DNA from: Lysinibacillus mangiferihumi
GTDB lineage: Bacteria; Bacillota; Bacilli; Bacillales_A; Planococcaceae
Assembly (NCBI RefSeq): GCF_003049665.1
Contig: NZ_PYWM01000023.1
Location: forward strand, 1-64,000
Reading direction: 5' to 3'
DNA length: 64,000 nucleotides
Of this stretch, positions 33,322 to 44,300 are shown piece after piece. The stretch's first letter is position 1, and every line of letters starts with the position of its first letter. The notes under the pieces were generated by a model. The model saw only the letters and a list, made by a program, of their open reading frames with translations. It had not been told where the DNA came from and made no database searches. A program made the position numbers and the translations under genes.

Positions 33322-35556
33322 ATGAGTCCATTAGTAATTGCAAACATTGTTCTAACAGTCGTGGTTGTGCTTTATGCAGTAGGGTTATTTATCTATCTGT
33401 TAAAAACACGCTATAAATTTGTGCAATTGGGGAAAAAGGTTGAGTTTGATGAAAGTGTCCAAGAACGCATTCGTTATTTAATGGTGAATGTGTTTGGTCA
33501 AAATAAGCTGTTAAAGGATCCTAAAAGTGGTTTAATTCACGTGATGTTCTTTTATGGTTTCTTAATGGTTCAGTTAGGGGCTATCGATTTAATTTGGAAG
33601 GGGTTAGTACCAGGCTCTCATTTACCACTTGGCATGTTCTATGGTGTATTCACATTCTTCCAAGAGCTAGTAGTATTAATGATTTTAGTGGCGGTTGTCT
33701 GGGCATTTTATCGTCGCTATGTGGAAAAACTAGTACGTCTAAAACGAGGCTGGAAAAATGGTCTTGTATTGATTTTTATTGGGGGCTTAATGCTTTCAAC
33801 ATTGCTGGCAAACGGTATGGGTCTTATCTGGCATGGCGAAGGTTTAACGTACACAGAGCCAGTTGCTTCTAGCATTGCAGCAATTTTTAGTTTTTTACCA
33901 ACGTCTGCAGCAGCAACTGTTTTCTATATAGCATGGTGGGCTCATTTATTAATATTATTAACGTTTTTAATTTATGTACCGCAATCGAAGCATTTCCACT
34001 TGATTGTCAGCCCAATCAATGTGTATATGAACCGCTTAGATCGCACAGGTACGTTAACGCCAATCGACTTCGAGGCGCTTGAGGAAGCTGGAGAAAATGC
34101 TGAAAGTGAAGACGATATCCCATCTATCGGGGTAGGACGTATTCAAGACTTTACGCAAAAACAAATGCTAGATTTATATTCTTGTGTAGAATGTGGCCGT
34201 TGTACAAATATGTGCCCAGCAACAGGAACTGGCAAAATGCTTTCACCAATGGATTTAATCGTCAAGCTTCGGGATCATTTAACATTTACGGGTGCGGTTG
34301 TAACAAAGCAAAAACCGTGGGTGCCTTATCAATTTTTTGCAAATACAAAGGGCAATCAGCTTGCAATGGCAGCAGGTGCTGAAGGGGCAGTAATTGAGGA
34401 TATTTATAGTCCATCTTTAATCGGTGATGTAATTACAGAGGAAGAGATTTGGGCATGTACGACTTGCCGTAACTGTGAAGATCAATGTCCTGTTATGAAC
34501 GAGCATGTCGATAAAATCATTGACTTACGTCGCTACTTAACGATGACGGAAGGAAAAGTAAACTCTGATGCACAGCGAGCAATGACAAACATTGAACGCC
34601 AAGGCAATCCGTGGGGACTAAATCGAAAAGAAAAAGAAAACTGGCGTGATTTAGACCCAACAATCAATATTCCAACCGTGAAGGAACTGAAAAAATCAGG
34701 CGAGGAAATGGAGTACTTGTTGTGGGTAGGCTCTATGGGTGCTTTTGATAATCGCTCTCAAAAAATTGCTTTAGCTTTCTGCCGTCTAATGAACGAAGCA
34801 GGCGTGAAGTTTGCAATTCTAGGAAATAAAGAGAAAAACTCTGGGGATACACCACGTCGTTTAGGAAATGAATTTTTATTCCAAGAGTTGGCAACAGCCA
34901 ATATTGATGAATTTGAGAAAAATGATGTAAAGAAAATCGTCACAATTGATCCGCACGCATATAATATCTTTAAAAATGAATATCAAGATTTTGGTTGGAA
35001 AGGCGAAGTCTATCACCATACGGAATTACTAAATCAATTGATTGAAGAAAATCGTTTAGTACTGAACTATGAAGTAGAGGAAACAATTGTCTTCCACGAC
35101 TCTTGTTATTTAGGTCGTTACAATGATGTCTACGATGCGCCACGTGAAATTTTACGAGGCATTCCAGGTGTGAAGCTGGTAGAAATGGAACGCAATCGTG
35201 AAACAGCCATGTGCTGTGGCGCAGGTGGTGGCTTAATGTGGATGGAAGAGCATGTTGGCAATCGCATCAATGTAGCACGAACAGAGCAGGCGTTAGCAAC
35301 GAATGCTTCAGTTATTTCTTCAGGATGCCCATACTGTTTAACGATGTTAGAGGACGGTACAAAGGCAAAAGAGGTTGAAGATACTATCAGCACATTCGAT
35401 GTAGCAGAATTACTAGAACGCTCTGTCTTTGGGGAAAAAGTGAAAACTGTTGCAGACAATGTTGATGAACTAACAGAAGAAATGCTAGAAGAAGTGGTAG
35501 CATCTGTTGACTCACAAGAGCAAGACAAGAATGAAGAGCTAAACGCAGAGAAATGA
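33322..35556 (+). CDS. fadF: FadF-like membrane Fe-S oxidoreductase for fatty-acid oxidation
   Basis: A 744-residue protein. Residues about 1-250 hold several membrane helices of the nitrate-reductase-gamma kind. A ferredoxin-like region has two 4Fe-4S motifs, CVECGRCTNMCP and CTTCRNCEDQCP. The C-terminal half carries two CCG-type heterodisulfide-reductase motifs (HDSCYLGRYND and AMCCGAGGG). B. subtilis FadF (YwjF) is thought to take electrons from acyl-CoA dehydrogenase via electron-transfer flavoprotein. The ATG at 33322 has AAAGGGGGG upstream; a longer frame from 33226 lacks this and would overlap the promoter region. Confidence 0.92.
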   Translation: MSPLVIANIVLTVVVVLYAVGLFIYLLKTRYKFVQLGKKVEFDESVQERIRYLMVNVFGQNKLLKDPKSGLIHVMFFYGFLMVQLGAIDLIWKGLVPGSHLPLGMFYGVFTFFQELVVLMILVAVVWAFYRRYVEKLVRLKRGWKNGLVLIFIGGLMLSTLLANGMGLIWHGEGLTYTEPVASSIAAIFSFLPTSAAATVFYIAWWAHLLILLTFLIYVPQSKHFHLIVSPINVYMNRLDRTGTLTPIDFEALEEAGENAESEDDIPSIGVGRIQDFTQKQMLDLYSCVECGRCTNMCPATGTGKMLSPMDLIVKLRDHLTFTGAVVTKQKPWVPYQFFANTKGNQLAMAAGAEGAVIEDIYSPSLIGDVITEEEIWACTTCRNCEDQCPVMNEHVDKIIDLRRYLTMTEGKVNSDAQRAMTNIERQGNPWGLNRKEKENWRDLDPTINIPTVKELKKSGEEMEYLLWVGSMGAFDNRSQKIALAFCRLMNEAGVKFAILGNKEKNSGDTPRRLGNEFLFQELATANIDEFEKNDVKKIVTIDPHAYNIFKNEYQDFGWKGEVYHHTELLNQLIEENRLVLNYEVEETIVFHDSCYLGRYNDVYDAPREILRGIPGVKLVEMERNRETAMCCGAGGGLMWMEEHVGNRINVARTEQALATNASVISSGCPYCLTMLEDGTKAKEVEDTISTFDVAELLERSVFGEKVKTVADNVDELTEEMLEEVVASVDSQEQDKNEELNAEK

Positions 35557-35639
35557 TAATTATTGTAGAAATATTTTCTTTATCTGAAAAATATAAATTG
35601 CACAATAATTAATTGTTTTGTAGAATAAGATTAATTGGA

Positions 35640-35671
35640 AATGGGAGTTATTAAAAAACTCCCATTTTTTA
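35640..35671 (+). terminator. fadF terminator
   Basis: AATGGGAGTT pairs with AACTCCCATT around a 7-base loop, followed by TTTT. Confidence 0.85.
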
Positions 35672-35681
35672 TCGAGAAGAG

Positions 35682-35701
35682 TCGAGCGAGCGTTCAGTCA
35701 A
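35682..35701 (-). promoter_or_regulatory. Second TetR-type operator, upstream of the thiolase
   Basis: Read on the minus strand this is TTGACTGAACGCTCGCTCGA, matching the fadF-upstream motif at 33196-33214 in 16 of 19 positions. It lies about 55 bases before the thiolase start. Confidence 0.55.
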
Positions 35702-35755
35702 CAATGATCGCTTTGATACTTCTTCGAGTAACGTAAAACAAAAGGGGTGTTTTAC

Positions 35756-36961
35756 TTGAATAGAGCTGTAATATTAGCAGGAGCAAGAACGGCATTTGGT
35801 AAATTTGGTGGTTCACTTTCCACGCTTAGCGCCAGTGACTTAGGTGCTATCGCCATTAAAGGGGCATTGGAAAAGGCAAATATCGCGCCAGATGCAGTAG
35901 GTGAAGTAATTTTAGGGTCAGTTTTACAAGGTGGGCAAGGGCAAATACCATCAAGACAGGCTTCACTGAAGGCAGAATTACCAGTAGCAGTCAAAACTGA
36001 AACGATTAATAAGGTTTGTGCGTCGGGGATGCGCGCAGTAACATTAGCCGATCAGTTAATTCGTTTAGGGGACGAAGAAGTAATGATTGCTGGTGGTATG
36101 GAATCGATGTCAAATGCACCGTATTATCTTCAAAATGGTCGCACAGGTTTACGAATGGGCGATTCAACAATGGTAGACGGCATGCTTTATGACGGTTTAA
36201 CTTGTGCCTTTAATCAGGCAAGACCACCTATGGGGAGCTACGGTAATAAGGCAGCAGGTGAATTTTCCTTAAGTCGTCAAGAACAAGATGCATGGGCTGT
36301 CCGCAGTCATGAACGTGCCATTGCAGCCATTGAACAAGGTTATTTTGCCGAGGAGATTGTGCCTGTACAAATCGCACAACGTAAGGGGGATCCGCTTGTA
36401 GTCAATACCGACGAAGCACCAAGACCTGGCACTACGCAGGAAGTGCTCTCTAAGCTCAAGCCAGCCTTTGAAAAGGATGGTTCCATAACAGCAGGCAATG
36501 CACCAGGTGTCAATGATGGCGCATGTGCTCTTGTCATCATGAATGAAGACCGCGCAATACGGGAAGGTAGAGAGCCACTTGCTGTCATTATCGGTCATGC
36601 AGAACTGGCAATTGAACCAGAAAATTTCCCGCAAACACCAGGTCTTGTGATTAACAGCCTACTAAAAAAGACGGGGAAATCATTAGCTGATATCGATTTA
36701 ATTGAAATCAACGAAGCCTTTGCAGCAGTAGCGCTTATTAGCAACCAGTTGGCAGATCTTGATGCAGAAAAAGTAAATGTCAACGGTGGTGCAGTAGCGC
36801 TAGGTCATCCGATTGGTGCATCCGGTGCACGCATTATTTTAACACTGGCACATGAATTAAAACGCCGTGGTGGTGGAATCGGTATTGCGGCAATTTGTTC
36901 AGGTGGCGGGCAAGGCGATGCCATAATGATTGAAGTACCAAAACAAAGGGGACATGAATAA
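35756..36961 (+). CDS. Acetyl-CoA acetyltransferase (thiolase)
   Basis: A 401-residue thiolase. The acyl-accepting Cys is in INKVCASGMRAV, the catalytic histidine in GGAVALGHPIGASGAR and the second Cys in AAICSGGGQGDA. It cleaves 3-oxoacyl-CoA or condenses two acetyl-CoA. The start is taken as TTG at 35756, 8 bases after AAAAGGGG; GTG at 35747 is too close to that site. It overlaps the dehydrogenase gene by one base (TAATG) in an acyl-CoA degradation operon. Confidence 0.92.
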   Translation: MNRAVILAGARTAFGKFGGSLSTLSASDLGAIAIKGALEKANIAPDAVGEVILGSVLQGGQGQIPSRQASLKAELPVAVKTETINKVCASGMRAVTLADQLIRLGDEEVMIAGGMESMSNAPYYLQNGRTGLRMGDSTMVDGMLYDGLTCAFNQARPPMGSYGNKAAGEFSLSRQEQDAWAVRSHERAIAAIEQGYFAEEIVPVQIAQRKGDPLVVNTDEAPRPGTTQEVLSKLKPAFEKDGSITAGNAPGVNDGACALVIMNEDRAIREGREPLAVIIGHAELAIEPENFPQTPGLVINSLLKKTGKSLADIDLIEINEAFAAVALISNQLADLDAEKVNVNGGAVALGHPIGASGARIILTLAHELKRRGGGIGIAAICSGGGQGDAIMIEVPKQRGHE

Positions 36962-37812
36962 TGGGAATTCAAAAAGTAATGGTAATTGGTGCAGGGCAAA
37001 TGGGTTCAGGGATTGCGCAAGTTTGTGCACAAGCTGGCTATGACGTGTTATTGAATGACATACAGCAATCCTTTTTTGAGCGTGGATTAAGCGTTATCAC
37101 AAAAAACTTAACACGTGATGTTGAAAAGGGTCGTAAAACAGCAGATGAAAAAATGGCTATTCTAAGTCGCATTCAGATGTCACTAGATTTAAAGGATGCT
37201 AGTGATGTTGATATTATTATCGAGGCAGCAGTTGAAAATATGGAAGTGAAGCAATCCATTTTCAAGCAATTAGATACAATTGCACCTGCTCACGCCATAC
37301 TGGCAACAAATACATCATCTCTGCCGATTACAGAAATTGCAGCAGTCACAAATCGGCCAGAGCAAGTAATCGGGATGCACTTTATGAACCCAGTACCTGT
37401 GATGAAGCTTGTCGAAATTATTAGAGGTTTAGCGACGGCTGACGAGGTTTACAAAGCTGTGGAAGAAATGACTGTAAAGTTAGCAAAAACACCAGTGGAA
37501 GTAAATGACTTCCCGGGTTTTATTGCAAACCGCATTTTACTGCCGATGATTAATGAAGCAATTTATGCATTATATGAGGGAGTTGCATCGAAGGAAGCGA
37601 TCGACGATGTGATGAAACTGGGCATGAATCATCCGATGGGGCCATTAACATTAGCAGACTTTATCGGCTTAGATACATGTTTATCTATTATGGAAATTTT
37701 ACATGAGGGCCTAGGTGATAGTAAGTACAGACCTTGTCCTTTATTACGCAAATATGTAGCAGCAGGTTGGCTTGGTAAAAAATCAGGAAGAGGCTTTTAC
37801 GTTTACGAATAG
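36961..37812 (+). CDS. 3-hydroxybutyryl-CoA dehydrogenase
   Basis: A 283-residue NAD-dependent 3-hydroxyacyl-CoA dehydrogenase: Rossmann motif VIGAGQMGSGIAQ, ATNTSSLPITEIA, catalytic His in GMHFMNPVPVMKLVE, and FPGFIANRILLPMINEA before the dimerisation domain. It oxidises 3-hydroxyacyl-CoA to the 3-oxo substrate of the thiolase encoded just upstream. In B. subtilis terms it corresponds to MmgB. Confidence 0.94.
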   Translation: MGIQKVMVIGAGQMGSGIAQVCAQAGYDVLLNDIQQSFFERGLSVITKNLTRDVEKGRKTADEKMAILSRIQMSLDLKDASDVDIIIEAAVENMEVKQSIFKQLDTIAPAHAILATNTSSLPITEIAAVTNRPEQVIGMHFMNPVPVMKLVEIIRGLATADEVYKAVEEMTVKLAKTPVEVNDFPGFIANRILLPMINEAIYALYEGVASKEAIDDVMKLGMNHPMGPLTLADFIGLDTCLSIMEILHEGLGDSKYRPCPLLRKYVAAGWLGKKSGRGFYVYE

Positions 37813-37840
37813 TCCTATGGGGATGGGATATTCAGAATAA

Positions 37841-37856
37841 TTACACCTAGGCGTAA
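37841..37856. repeat. TTAC-CCTAGG-GTAA palindromic element
   Basis: TTACACCTAGGCGTAA is nearly palindromic. It stands in a 197-bp gene-free gap (37813-38009) in which nothing else was recognised. A related TTACGCCTAACGTAA lies at 57388-57402. Confidence 0.4.
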
Positions 37857-38009
37857 TGGTGTTCAGATTTTGGAGTGCAAGCTCAATAAAATTTGTGCTA
37901 GCCATCGAGGTCTTAACTTACTTTAGCTAGGAGTTACATTTAGAGGGCTTTTGCTAAAAGTAAGTTAATGTGTAATGCTACGTGACAGCATAGAGGGGTG
38001 ACATTATAG

Positions 38010-39143
38010 ATGCATTTACAATTTACGGATGAGCAATTAATGATGCGTGATATGGTGCGCAATTTCTCACAGGAGAAAATCGCACCGTGGGTAGAACGAA
38101 TGGAGGCTGGTGAGTTTCCGCGCGAACTGCTTACGCAAATGGGTGAATTAGGTTTAATGGGCATCACAACCCCAGAAGAACTAGGTGGCTCTGCGATGGA
38201 TTTTACTTCGTATATTATCGCAATCAATGAATTATCAAAAGTGAGCGCAGTAATGGGTGTTATATTATCAGTACATACGTCTGTAGGTACAAACCCAATT
38301 ATTTATTTTGGTAATGATGAGCAAAAACAACGCTATGTTCCGAAGCTAGCAGCAGGTGAATATTTAGGGGCATTTTGTTTAACAGAGCCAAGTGCGGGTT
38401 CGGATGCAGGCTCTTTACAGTCAAAAGCAGTACGTGATGGTGATGAATATGTCATTAACGGCTCAAAAGTATTTATTACAAACGGAGGCGAAGCAGATGT
38501 TTATATCGTTTTTGCCTCCACTAATCAAGCTGCTAAAACACGTGGCATTTCAGCGTTTATTGTTGAAAAGGGTACGCCGGGCCTAATTATAGGCAAGGAT
38601 GAGCATAAAATGGGGCTACATGGTTCACGTACGGTCCAATTAACATTTGATAACTGTCGAATACCAGTCGCTAATCTTCTAGGGGAAGAAGGAGAGGGCT
38701 TCAAAATCGCAATGGCAAATTTGGATGTGGGGCGCATAGGAATCGCGGCACAAGCTTTAGGAATCGCTGAAGCAGCTCTTGAAGCAGCAACTGCATATGC
38801 CAAAGAGCGTGTGCAATTTGGCAAACCAATCGCCGTACAGCAAGGAGTTGGCTTTAAGCTAGCCGATATGGCAACGGCTGTAGAAGCGGCAAAATTGCTT
38901 GTCTATCGTGCAGCTGATTTACGTGCCAAAGGTTTACCATGTGGAGCAGAGGCATCAATGGCAAAACTCTTTGCTTCTCGAACAGCTGTACAAACAGCGA
39001 TTGAAGCCGTACAAATTTTTGGTGGCTACGGTTACACCGAGGATTACCCAGTAGAACGTTATTTCCGTGATGCTAAAGTGACAGAAATTTACGAAGGTAC
39101 AAGTGAAATTCAAAAACTAGTAATTAGTAAATATTTAATTTAA
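38010..39143 (+). CDS. Acyl-CoA dehydrogenase
   Basis: A 377-residue FAD enzyme that introduces the 2,3-double bond into acyl-CoA. The two PROSITE-type signatures are visible (AFCLTEPSAGSDAGS; VQIFGGYGYTEDYPVER), and the catalytic glutamate is in IYEGTSEIQ. It probably acts on short or branched acyl-CoA, like MmgC; chain-length choice cannot be read reliably. AGAGGGGTGAC lies before the ATG. It passes electrons to electron-transfer flavoprotein and perhaps FadF. Confidence 0.93.
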   Translation: MHLQFTDEQLMMRDMVRNFSQEKIAPWVERMEAGEFPRELLTQMGELGLMGITTPEELGGSAMDFTSYIIAINELSKVSAVMGVILSVHTSVGTNPIIYFGNDEQKQRYVPKLAAGEYLGAFCLTEPSAGSDAGSLQSKAVRDGDEYVINGSKVFITNGGEADVYIVFASTNQAAKTRGISAFIVEKGTPGLIIGKDEHKMGLHGSRTVQLTFDNCRIPVANLLGEEGEGFKIAMANLDVGRIGIAAQALGIAEAALEAATAYAKERVQFGKPIAVQQGVGFKLADMATAVEAAKLLVYRAADLRAKGLPCGAEASMAKLFASRTAVQTAIEAVQIFGGYGYTEDYPVERYFRDAKVTEIYEGTSEIQKLVISKYLI

Positions 39144-39247
39144 TAGAGTGCCAACATCGTAAAAGAACTTAGTTTATGCACACGTATTTATAGGCAATTT
39201 AATAAAGGAACAGGCGAACTTCATTAAAATTAAAGGGGAAATGGACA

Positions 39248-40384
39248 ATGAACTTTCAATTAACAGAAGAACATGAACAATTACGTGAAATGATTCGCGA
39301 CTTTGCTTTAAATGAGGTAGCACCAACAGCCGCAGAACGCGATGAAAATGAAGAATTTGATCGTGCCATTTTTGATAAGATGGCTGAATTAGGCTTAACA
39401 GGTATTCCATGGCCAGAAGAATATGGTGGTGCAGGCTTTGACTACCTTGCCTATGTCATTGCTGTTGAAGAATTATCTCGTGTCTGTGCTTCGACAGGGG
39501 TAACATTATCTGCACATACTTCTTTAGCAGGTTGGCCGCTATATAAATTTGGTAACGAAGAACAAAAACAAAAGTACCTGCGACCAATGGCAGAAGGTAA
39601 ACATATCGGTGCTTATGGTTTAACAGAGCCAGGTTCTGGTTCGGATGCTGGTGGTATGAGAACGTATGCAAAACGTGATGGCGATGATTATATTCTAAAT
39701 GGTTCAAAGATTTTTATTACAAACGGTGGCGTAGCAGATACATATATCGTATTTGCAGTAACAGACCCAGAAGCGAAAAACGGCACGTCCGCTTTTATCG
39801 TTGAAGCAGGTTTTGCAGGTTTTTCAGTCGGTAAAAAGGAGAAAAAACTAGGGATTCGTTCATCACCGACAACAGAAATTATTTTCGATAACTGCCGTGT
39901 ACCAAAAGAAAACTTACTTGGGGCTGAAGGAGACGGCTTTAAAATTGCAATGACAACACTTGATGGTGGACGTAACGGCATTGCAGCTCAAGCAGTAGGA
40001 ATTGCGCAAGGTGCTTTAGATGCTGCGGTTGAATATGCCAAAGAGCGTGTACAATTCGGTAAGCCAATTACTGCAAACCAAGGTGTGTCCTTTAAATTAG
40101 CGGATATGGCAACACAAATTGAAGCATCTCGTCTGCTTACATACCAAGCTGCTTGGTTAGAGACAAACAATCTTCCTTACGGTAAGGCATCAGCAATGGC
40201 AAAGTTAATGGCTGGTGATACAGCAATGAGCGTTACAACTGAGGCAGTTCAAGTCTTTGGTGGTTATGGTTACACGAAAGATTATCCAGTAGAACGCTTT
40301 ATGCGTGATGCGAAAATTACTCAAATTTACGAAGGTACACAAGAGATTCAACGTCTTGTTATCTCGCGTATGTTGACGAAATAA
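39248..40384 (+). CDS. acdA: Acyl-CoA dehydrogenase (AcdA-like)
   Basis: A 378-residue paralogue of the preceding gene, with [33 protein letters not shown] and the catalytic glutamate in IYEGTQEIQ. The start [20 protein letters not shown] and the chromosomal position between fadF and rpoE suggest AcdA of B. subtilis. AAAGGGG precedes the ATG. The TetR gene follows after three bases. Confidence 0.93.
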   Translation: MNFQLTEEHEQLREMIRDFALNEVAPTAAERDENEEFDRAIFDKMAELGLTGIPWPEEYGGAGFDYLAYVIAVEELSRVCASTGVTLSAHTSLAGWPLYKFGNEEQKQKYLRPMAEGKHIGAYGLTEPGSGSDAGGMRTYAKRDGDDYILNGSKIFITNGGVADTYIVFAVTDPEAKNGTSAFIVEAGFAGFSVGKKEKKLGIRSSPTTEIIFDNCRVPKENLLGAEGDGFKIAMTTLDGGRNGIAAQAVGIAQGALDAAVEYAKERVQFGKPITANQGVSFKLADMATQIEASRLLTYQAAWLETNNLPYGKASAMAKLMAGDTAMSVTTEAVQVFGGYGYTKDYPVERFMRDAKITQIYEGTQEIQRLVISRMLTK

Positions 40385-40387
40385 TTT

Positions 40388-41020
40388 ATGACAGAAAAGA
40401 ACAAAAGACCCCAAGTCCAGTCAACCGTGAAAGACGAAAATCTCATTGCCATCCGCCGAGAACAAATGATTCAAGGTGCTATTAAATTATTTAAAGAAAA
40501 AGGATTCCATCGTGCTACTACAAGGGAAATTGCTAAAGCAGCAGGTTTTAGTATCGGTACATTATATGAATATATTCGTACAAAAGAAGATGTACTATAC
40601 CTCGTTTGTGATAGCATCTACCACCATGCGATGGAACGTCTATCAAGCTATGAGATAAAGGCAGGAACGATAGAAGAGTTAAAAGAAATGATTCGTGAGT
40701 ATTTTTTACAAATCGATAGCATGGTAGATGAATTAACAATCATGTATCAGGAAACGAAATCATTATCCAAAGAAGCACAGCGTTATGTTTTTAGTAAAGA
40801 GTTTGAGATGGTTGCCACTTTTGAACGATTGTTAAAACGGTGCGTGCAGTCAGGGGAACTAACAATGACTGATCAGCAAATTCATTTAGCAGCAAATAAT
40901 TTAGTTGTTCAAGGTCAAAGCTGGGCGTTCCGCAAATGGGCGCTTCACCGTCAACATACGCTTGACGAGTATATTGAAATGCAAACAACATTGTTCATTT
41001 CAGGCATTAAGGGGTTTTAA
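40388..41020 (+). CDS. TetR-family regulator of acyl-CoA degradation
   Basis: A 210-residue TetR/AcrR protein. Residues about 20-65 form the HTH (IRREQMIQGAIKLFKEKGF, TREIAKAAGFSIGTLYEYI); the rest is a helical ligand-binding domain. Position inside the acyl-CoA operon suggests control by acyl-CoA, as with FadR/YsiA. The GACTGA-type operators at 33196 and 35682 are candidate targets. No clear ribosome binding site is seen; the three-base gap to acdA suggests coupled translation. Confidence 0.88.
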   Translation: MTEKNKRPQVQSTVKDENLIAIRREQMIQGAIKLFKEKGFHRATTREIAKAAGFSIGTLYEYIRTKEDVLYLVCDSIYHHAMERLSSYEIKAGTIEELKEMIREYFLQIDSMVDELTIMYQETKSLSKEAQRYVFSKEFEMVATFERLLKRCVQSGELTMTDQQIHLAANNLVVQGQSWAFRKWALHRQHTLDEYIEMQTTLFISGIKGF

Positions 41021-41040
41021 TAAGTTCCAAAGGGGTTTGT

Positions 41041-41080
41041 CGGTAATTGCATAATGCGACATTGCAATTACCGATTTTTT
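41041..41080 (+). terminator. Terminator between the TetR gene and icmF
   Basis: CGGTAATTGC pairs with GCAATTACCG around a 13-base loop, followed by ATTTTTT. Confidence 0.88.
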
Positions 41081-41313
41081 CATCATGGCGTCTGGCACAG
41101 AGCTGATGGTATTTCACTAGGCTCAAGAAGCCCATACAATGTGTCAATTTTTCATTTGAACGAGGCGGAAGCTGGCATTTAACAGTGATTCACTGCTTGC
41201 TAGCAAAGCATCGGTACGAAGCAAAATGGTTCTGTGTTTGTACTTTTTAAATGATGAAATCAATGCAAACATTGATGAAAAGATTTACTAAGGGGAGAAA
41301 GTAGGGGTTTCAT
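41081..41313. other. Leader region of icmF
   Basis: No gene. GCGTCTGGCAC at 41088-41098 is a partial, diverged copy of the dispersed GTGCCTGGCAC motif. CAGTGATTCACTG (41183-41195) is a perfect 13-bp palindrome of unknown meaning. AAGGGGAG at about 41290-41297 may be part of the icmF ribosome binding region. Confidence 0.4.
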
Positions 41314-44300
41314 ATGACAAAGGTAGAAGTGTATCGTCCAAAAAATCACGTACGTTTTGTTACAGCATCAAGTCTTTTTGATGGTCATGATGCTTCGGTC
41401 AATATTATGCGACGGATTTTACAATCGAGCGGTGTGGAAGTCATTCATTTGGGACATAATCGCTCTGTAGAAGAAGTCGTCAATGCTGCGATTCAAGAGG
41501 ATGCACAAGGCATTGCTGTATCTTCTTATCAAGGCGGCCATATGGAATACTTTAAATATATGTATGATTTACTGCGTGAGAAAGGTGCACCGCATATTAA
41601 AATATACGGCGGCGGTGGCGGTGTTATCTTGCCACGTGAAATTAAAGAATTACATGCTTACGGCGTTGCAGGTATTTACTCACCAGAAGATGGTCGTGTA
41701 TTAGGGCTGCAAGGGATGATTAATGAGCAAATTAAAGGTACAGATTTTCCAACTGCAACTGGTGACTATTTAGAAAAGCTAGATGCTTTAACAACTGAAA
41801 CACCAGAAATTTTAGCAAATTTAATAACGGCAGCTGAATCGAATAATGATGAAGAAACGAAAAGAATGCTAGAGGAAGCACGTAAACGCTCAAAAGGAAC
41901 ACCGATTTTAGGGATTACAGGTACAGGTGGTGCTGGTAAATCCTCTTTAACGGATGAGCTTATCCGTCGTTTTTTGAAAGAATTCCCAGAAAAGCGTGTA
42001 GCAATTTTATCGGTGGATCCAACAAAGCAAAAAACAGGTGGTGCTTTACTTGGAGATCGTATTCGTATGAATGCTATTTTCAATAATCGTGTCTATATGC
42101 GAAGTTTAGCAACACGTGGTTCTCGTACGGAGCTTTCGGCTTCTATTGGCGATGTATTGGATGTTGTACGTGTGGCAGGCTATGATTTAATCATCGTTGA
42201 AACAAGTGGTATTGGTCAAGGCGATGCAGAAATTACAAAATTCACTGATTTATCCATGTATGTAATGACGAGCGAATTTGGAGCACCGACACAGCTTGAG
42301 AAAATCGATATGATTGATTTTGCTGATGTCATTGCCATCAATAAATTTGAACGAAAAGGCTCAGAAGATGCACTACGTCAAGTACAGAAGCAATACCAAC
42401 GTTCTCGAGAGCTTTGGGATGAACCAATCGATAAAATGCCTGTTTACGGCACGATTGCCAGTCAATTTAATGATAAAGGAACGAATGCGTTATTTGCTGC
42501 GTTGGTTCATATTATTAACGAAAAAACAGGTAGCGCTTGGGAAACCGGTTATGAACAATTTGCCAAAACGCAAAAACAGGATGTTATTATTCCGAATGAT
42601 CGTCGCTATTATCTTCGTGAAATAACTGATACAGTGCGTGGCTATCATAAAAAAACAGAGCAGCAGGTTGCATTTGCTCGTCGCTTATTCCAATTAGAAG
42701 GTGCTATCGCAGCAGTAAAGGAAAAGGCGCCAGATGATGTCCTTGTCGCATCACTTACTTCTTTAGCGGAAGGTGTACGTGATGAATTAACAGCAGAATC
42801 GAAGCGTATTTTAGATAATTGGCAAGCATTGAAAGAAGCCTACGCTGGGGATGAGTTTGTAACCAAAGTGCGCGATAAGGAAATTCGTACAATTTTAACG
42901 ACAACGAGTCTTTCAGGTACAAAAATACCGAAAGTTGTTCTGCCGAAGTTTGTAGACTACGGTGAAATTTTGCGTTGGGTATATCGTGAAAATGTACCAG
43001 GAGAATTCCCTTATACAGCAGGTGTATTCCAGTTCAAGCGTGAAGGAGAAGATCCGAAACGACAATTTGCCGGTGAGGGTACACCAGAACGTACAAATAA
43101 ACGCTTCCACTATTTATCGAAAGATGATGATGCTAAACGTTTATCAACCGCGTTTGACTCGGTAACGCTCTATGGCGAGGATCCTGATTACCGTCCAGAT
43201 ATTTACGGTAAAGTTGGTGAATCAGGCGTCTCTATTTGTACGCTTGAGGATATGAAAAAGCTCTATGCAGGCTTTGACCTTTGTGCTCCTTCAACCTCTG
43301 TATCTATGACAATTAATGGACCAGCGCCAATTATTTTGGCGATGTTTATGAATACAGCTATTGATCAGCAAGTTCAATTACGAGAAAAAGAACTAGCAAG
43401 ACCTTTAACAGTTGAAGAATTTACAGAGACGCGTGAGAAAACATTGCAGGTTGTGCGTGGTACAGTACAGGCTGATATTTTAAAAGAAGACCAAGGGCAA
43501 AATACATGTATTTTCTCTACGGAATTTGCGCTCCGCATGATGGGCGATATTCAACAATATTTTATCGACAAAAAAGTGCGTAACTACTATTCTGTCTCTA
43601 TTTCCGGCTATCATATTGCAGAAGCGGGAGCGAACCCAATTTCACAGCTAGCATTTACGCTTGCAAATGGCTTTACGTATGTAGAATATTATTTAAGCCG
43701 AGGTATGAATATTGATGATTTCGCACCAAATCTATCATTCTTCTTCTCAAACGGTTTAGATCCGGAGTATACAGTAATTGGCCGTGTAGCACGTCGTATT
43801 TGGGCAGTTGTCATGCGCGATAAATACGGTGCAAATGACCGTGCACAAAAGCTTAAATATCATATCCAAACTTCTGGGCGAAGTTTGCATGCTCAAGAAA
43901 TTGATTTTAATGATATTCGTACAACATTACAGGCACTTATGGCATTGCAAGATAATTGTAACTCTTTGCATACAAATGCATATGATGAAGCCATTACTAC
44001 GCCAACAGAGGAATCAGTAAGACGGGCAATGGCGATACAAATGATTATTACTAAAGAACATGGCTTAGCGAAAAATGAAAATCCATTACAAGGTGCATTT
44101 ATCGTTGAGGAATTGACGGATTTAGTAGAGGAAGCTGTGTTAGAAGAGTTTGATCGTATTAATGATCGTGGCGGTGTACTGGGTGCGATGGAAACCCAAT
44201 ATCAACGCGGTAAAATTCAAGAAGAATCCATGCATTATGAAATGTTAAAGCATTCAGGTGAATTACCAATCATCGGTGTTAACACATACTTAAACCCGAA

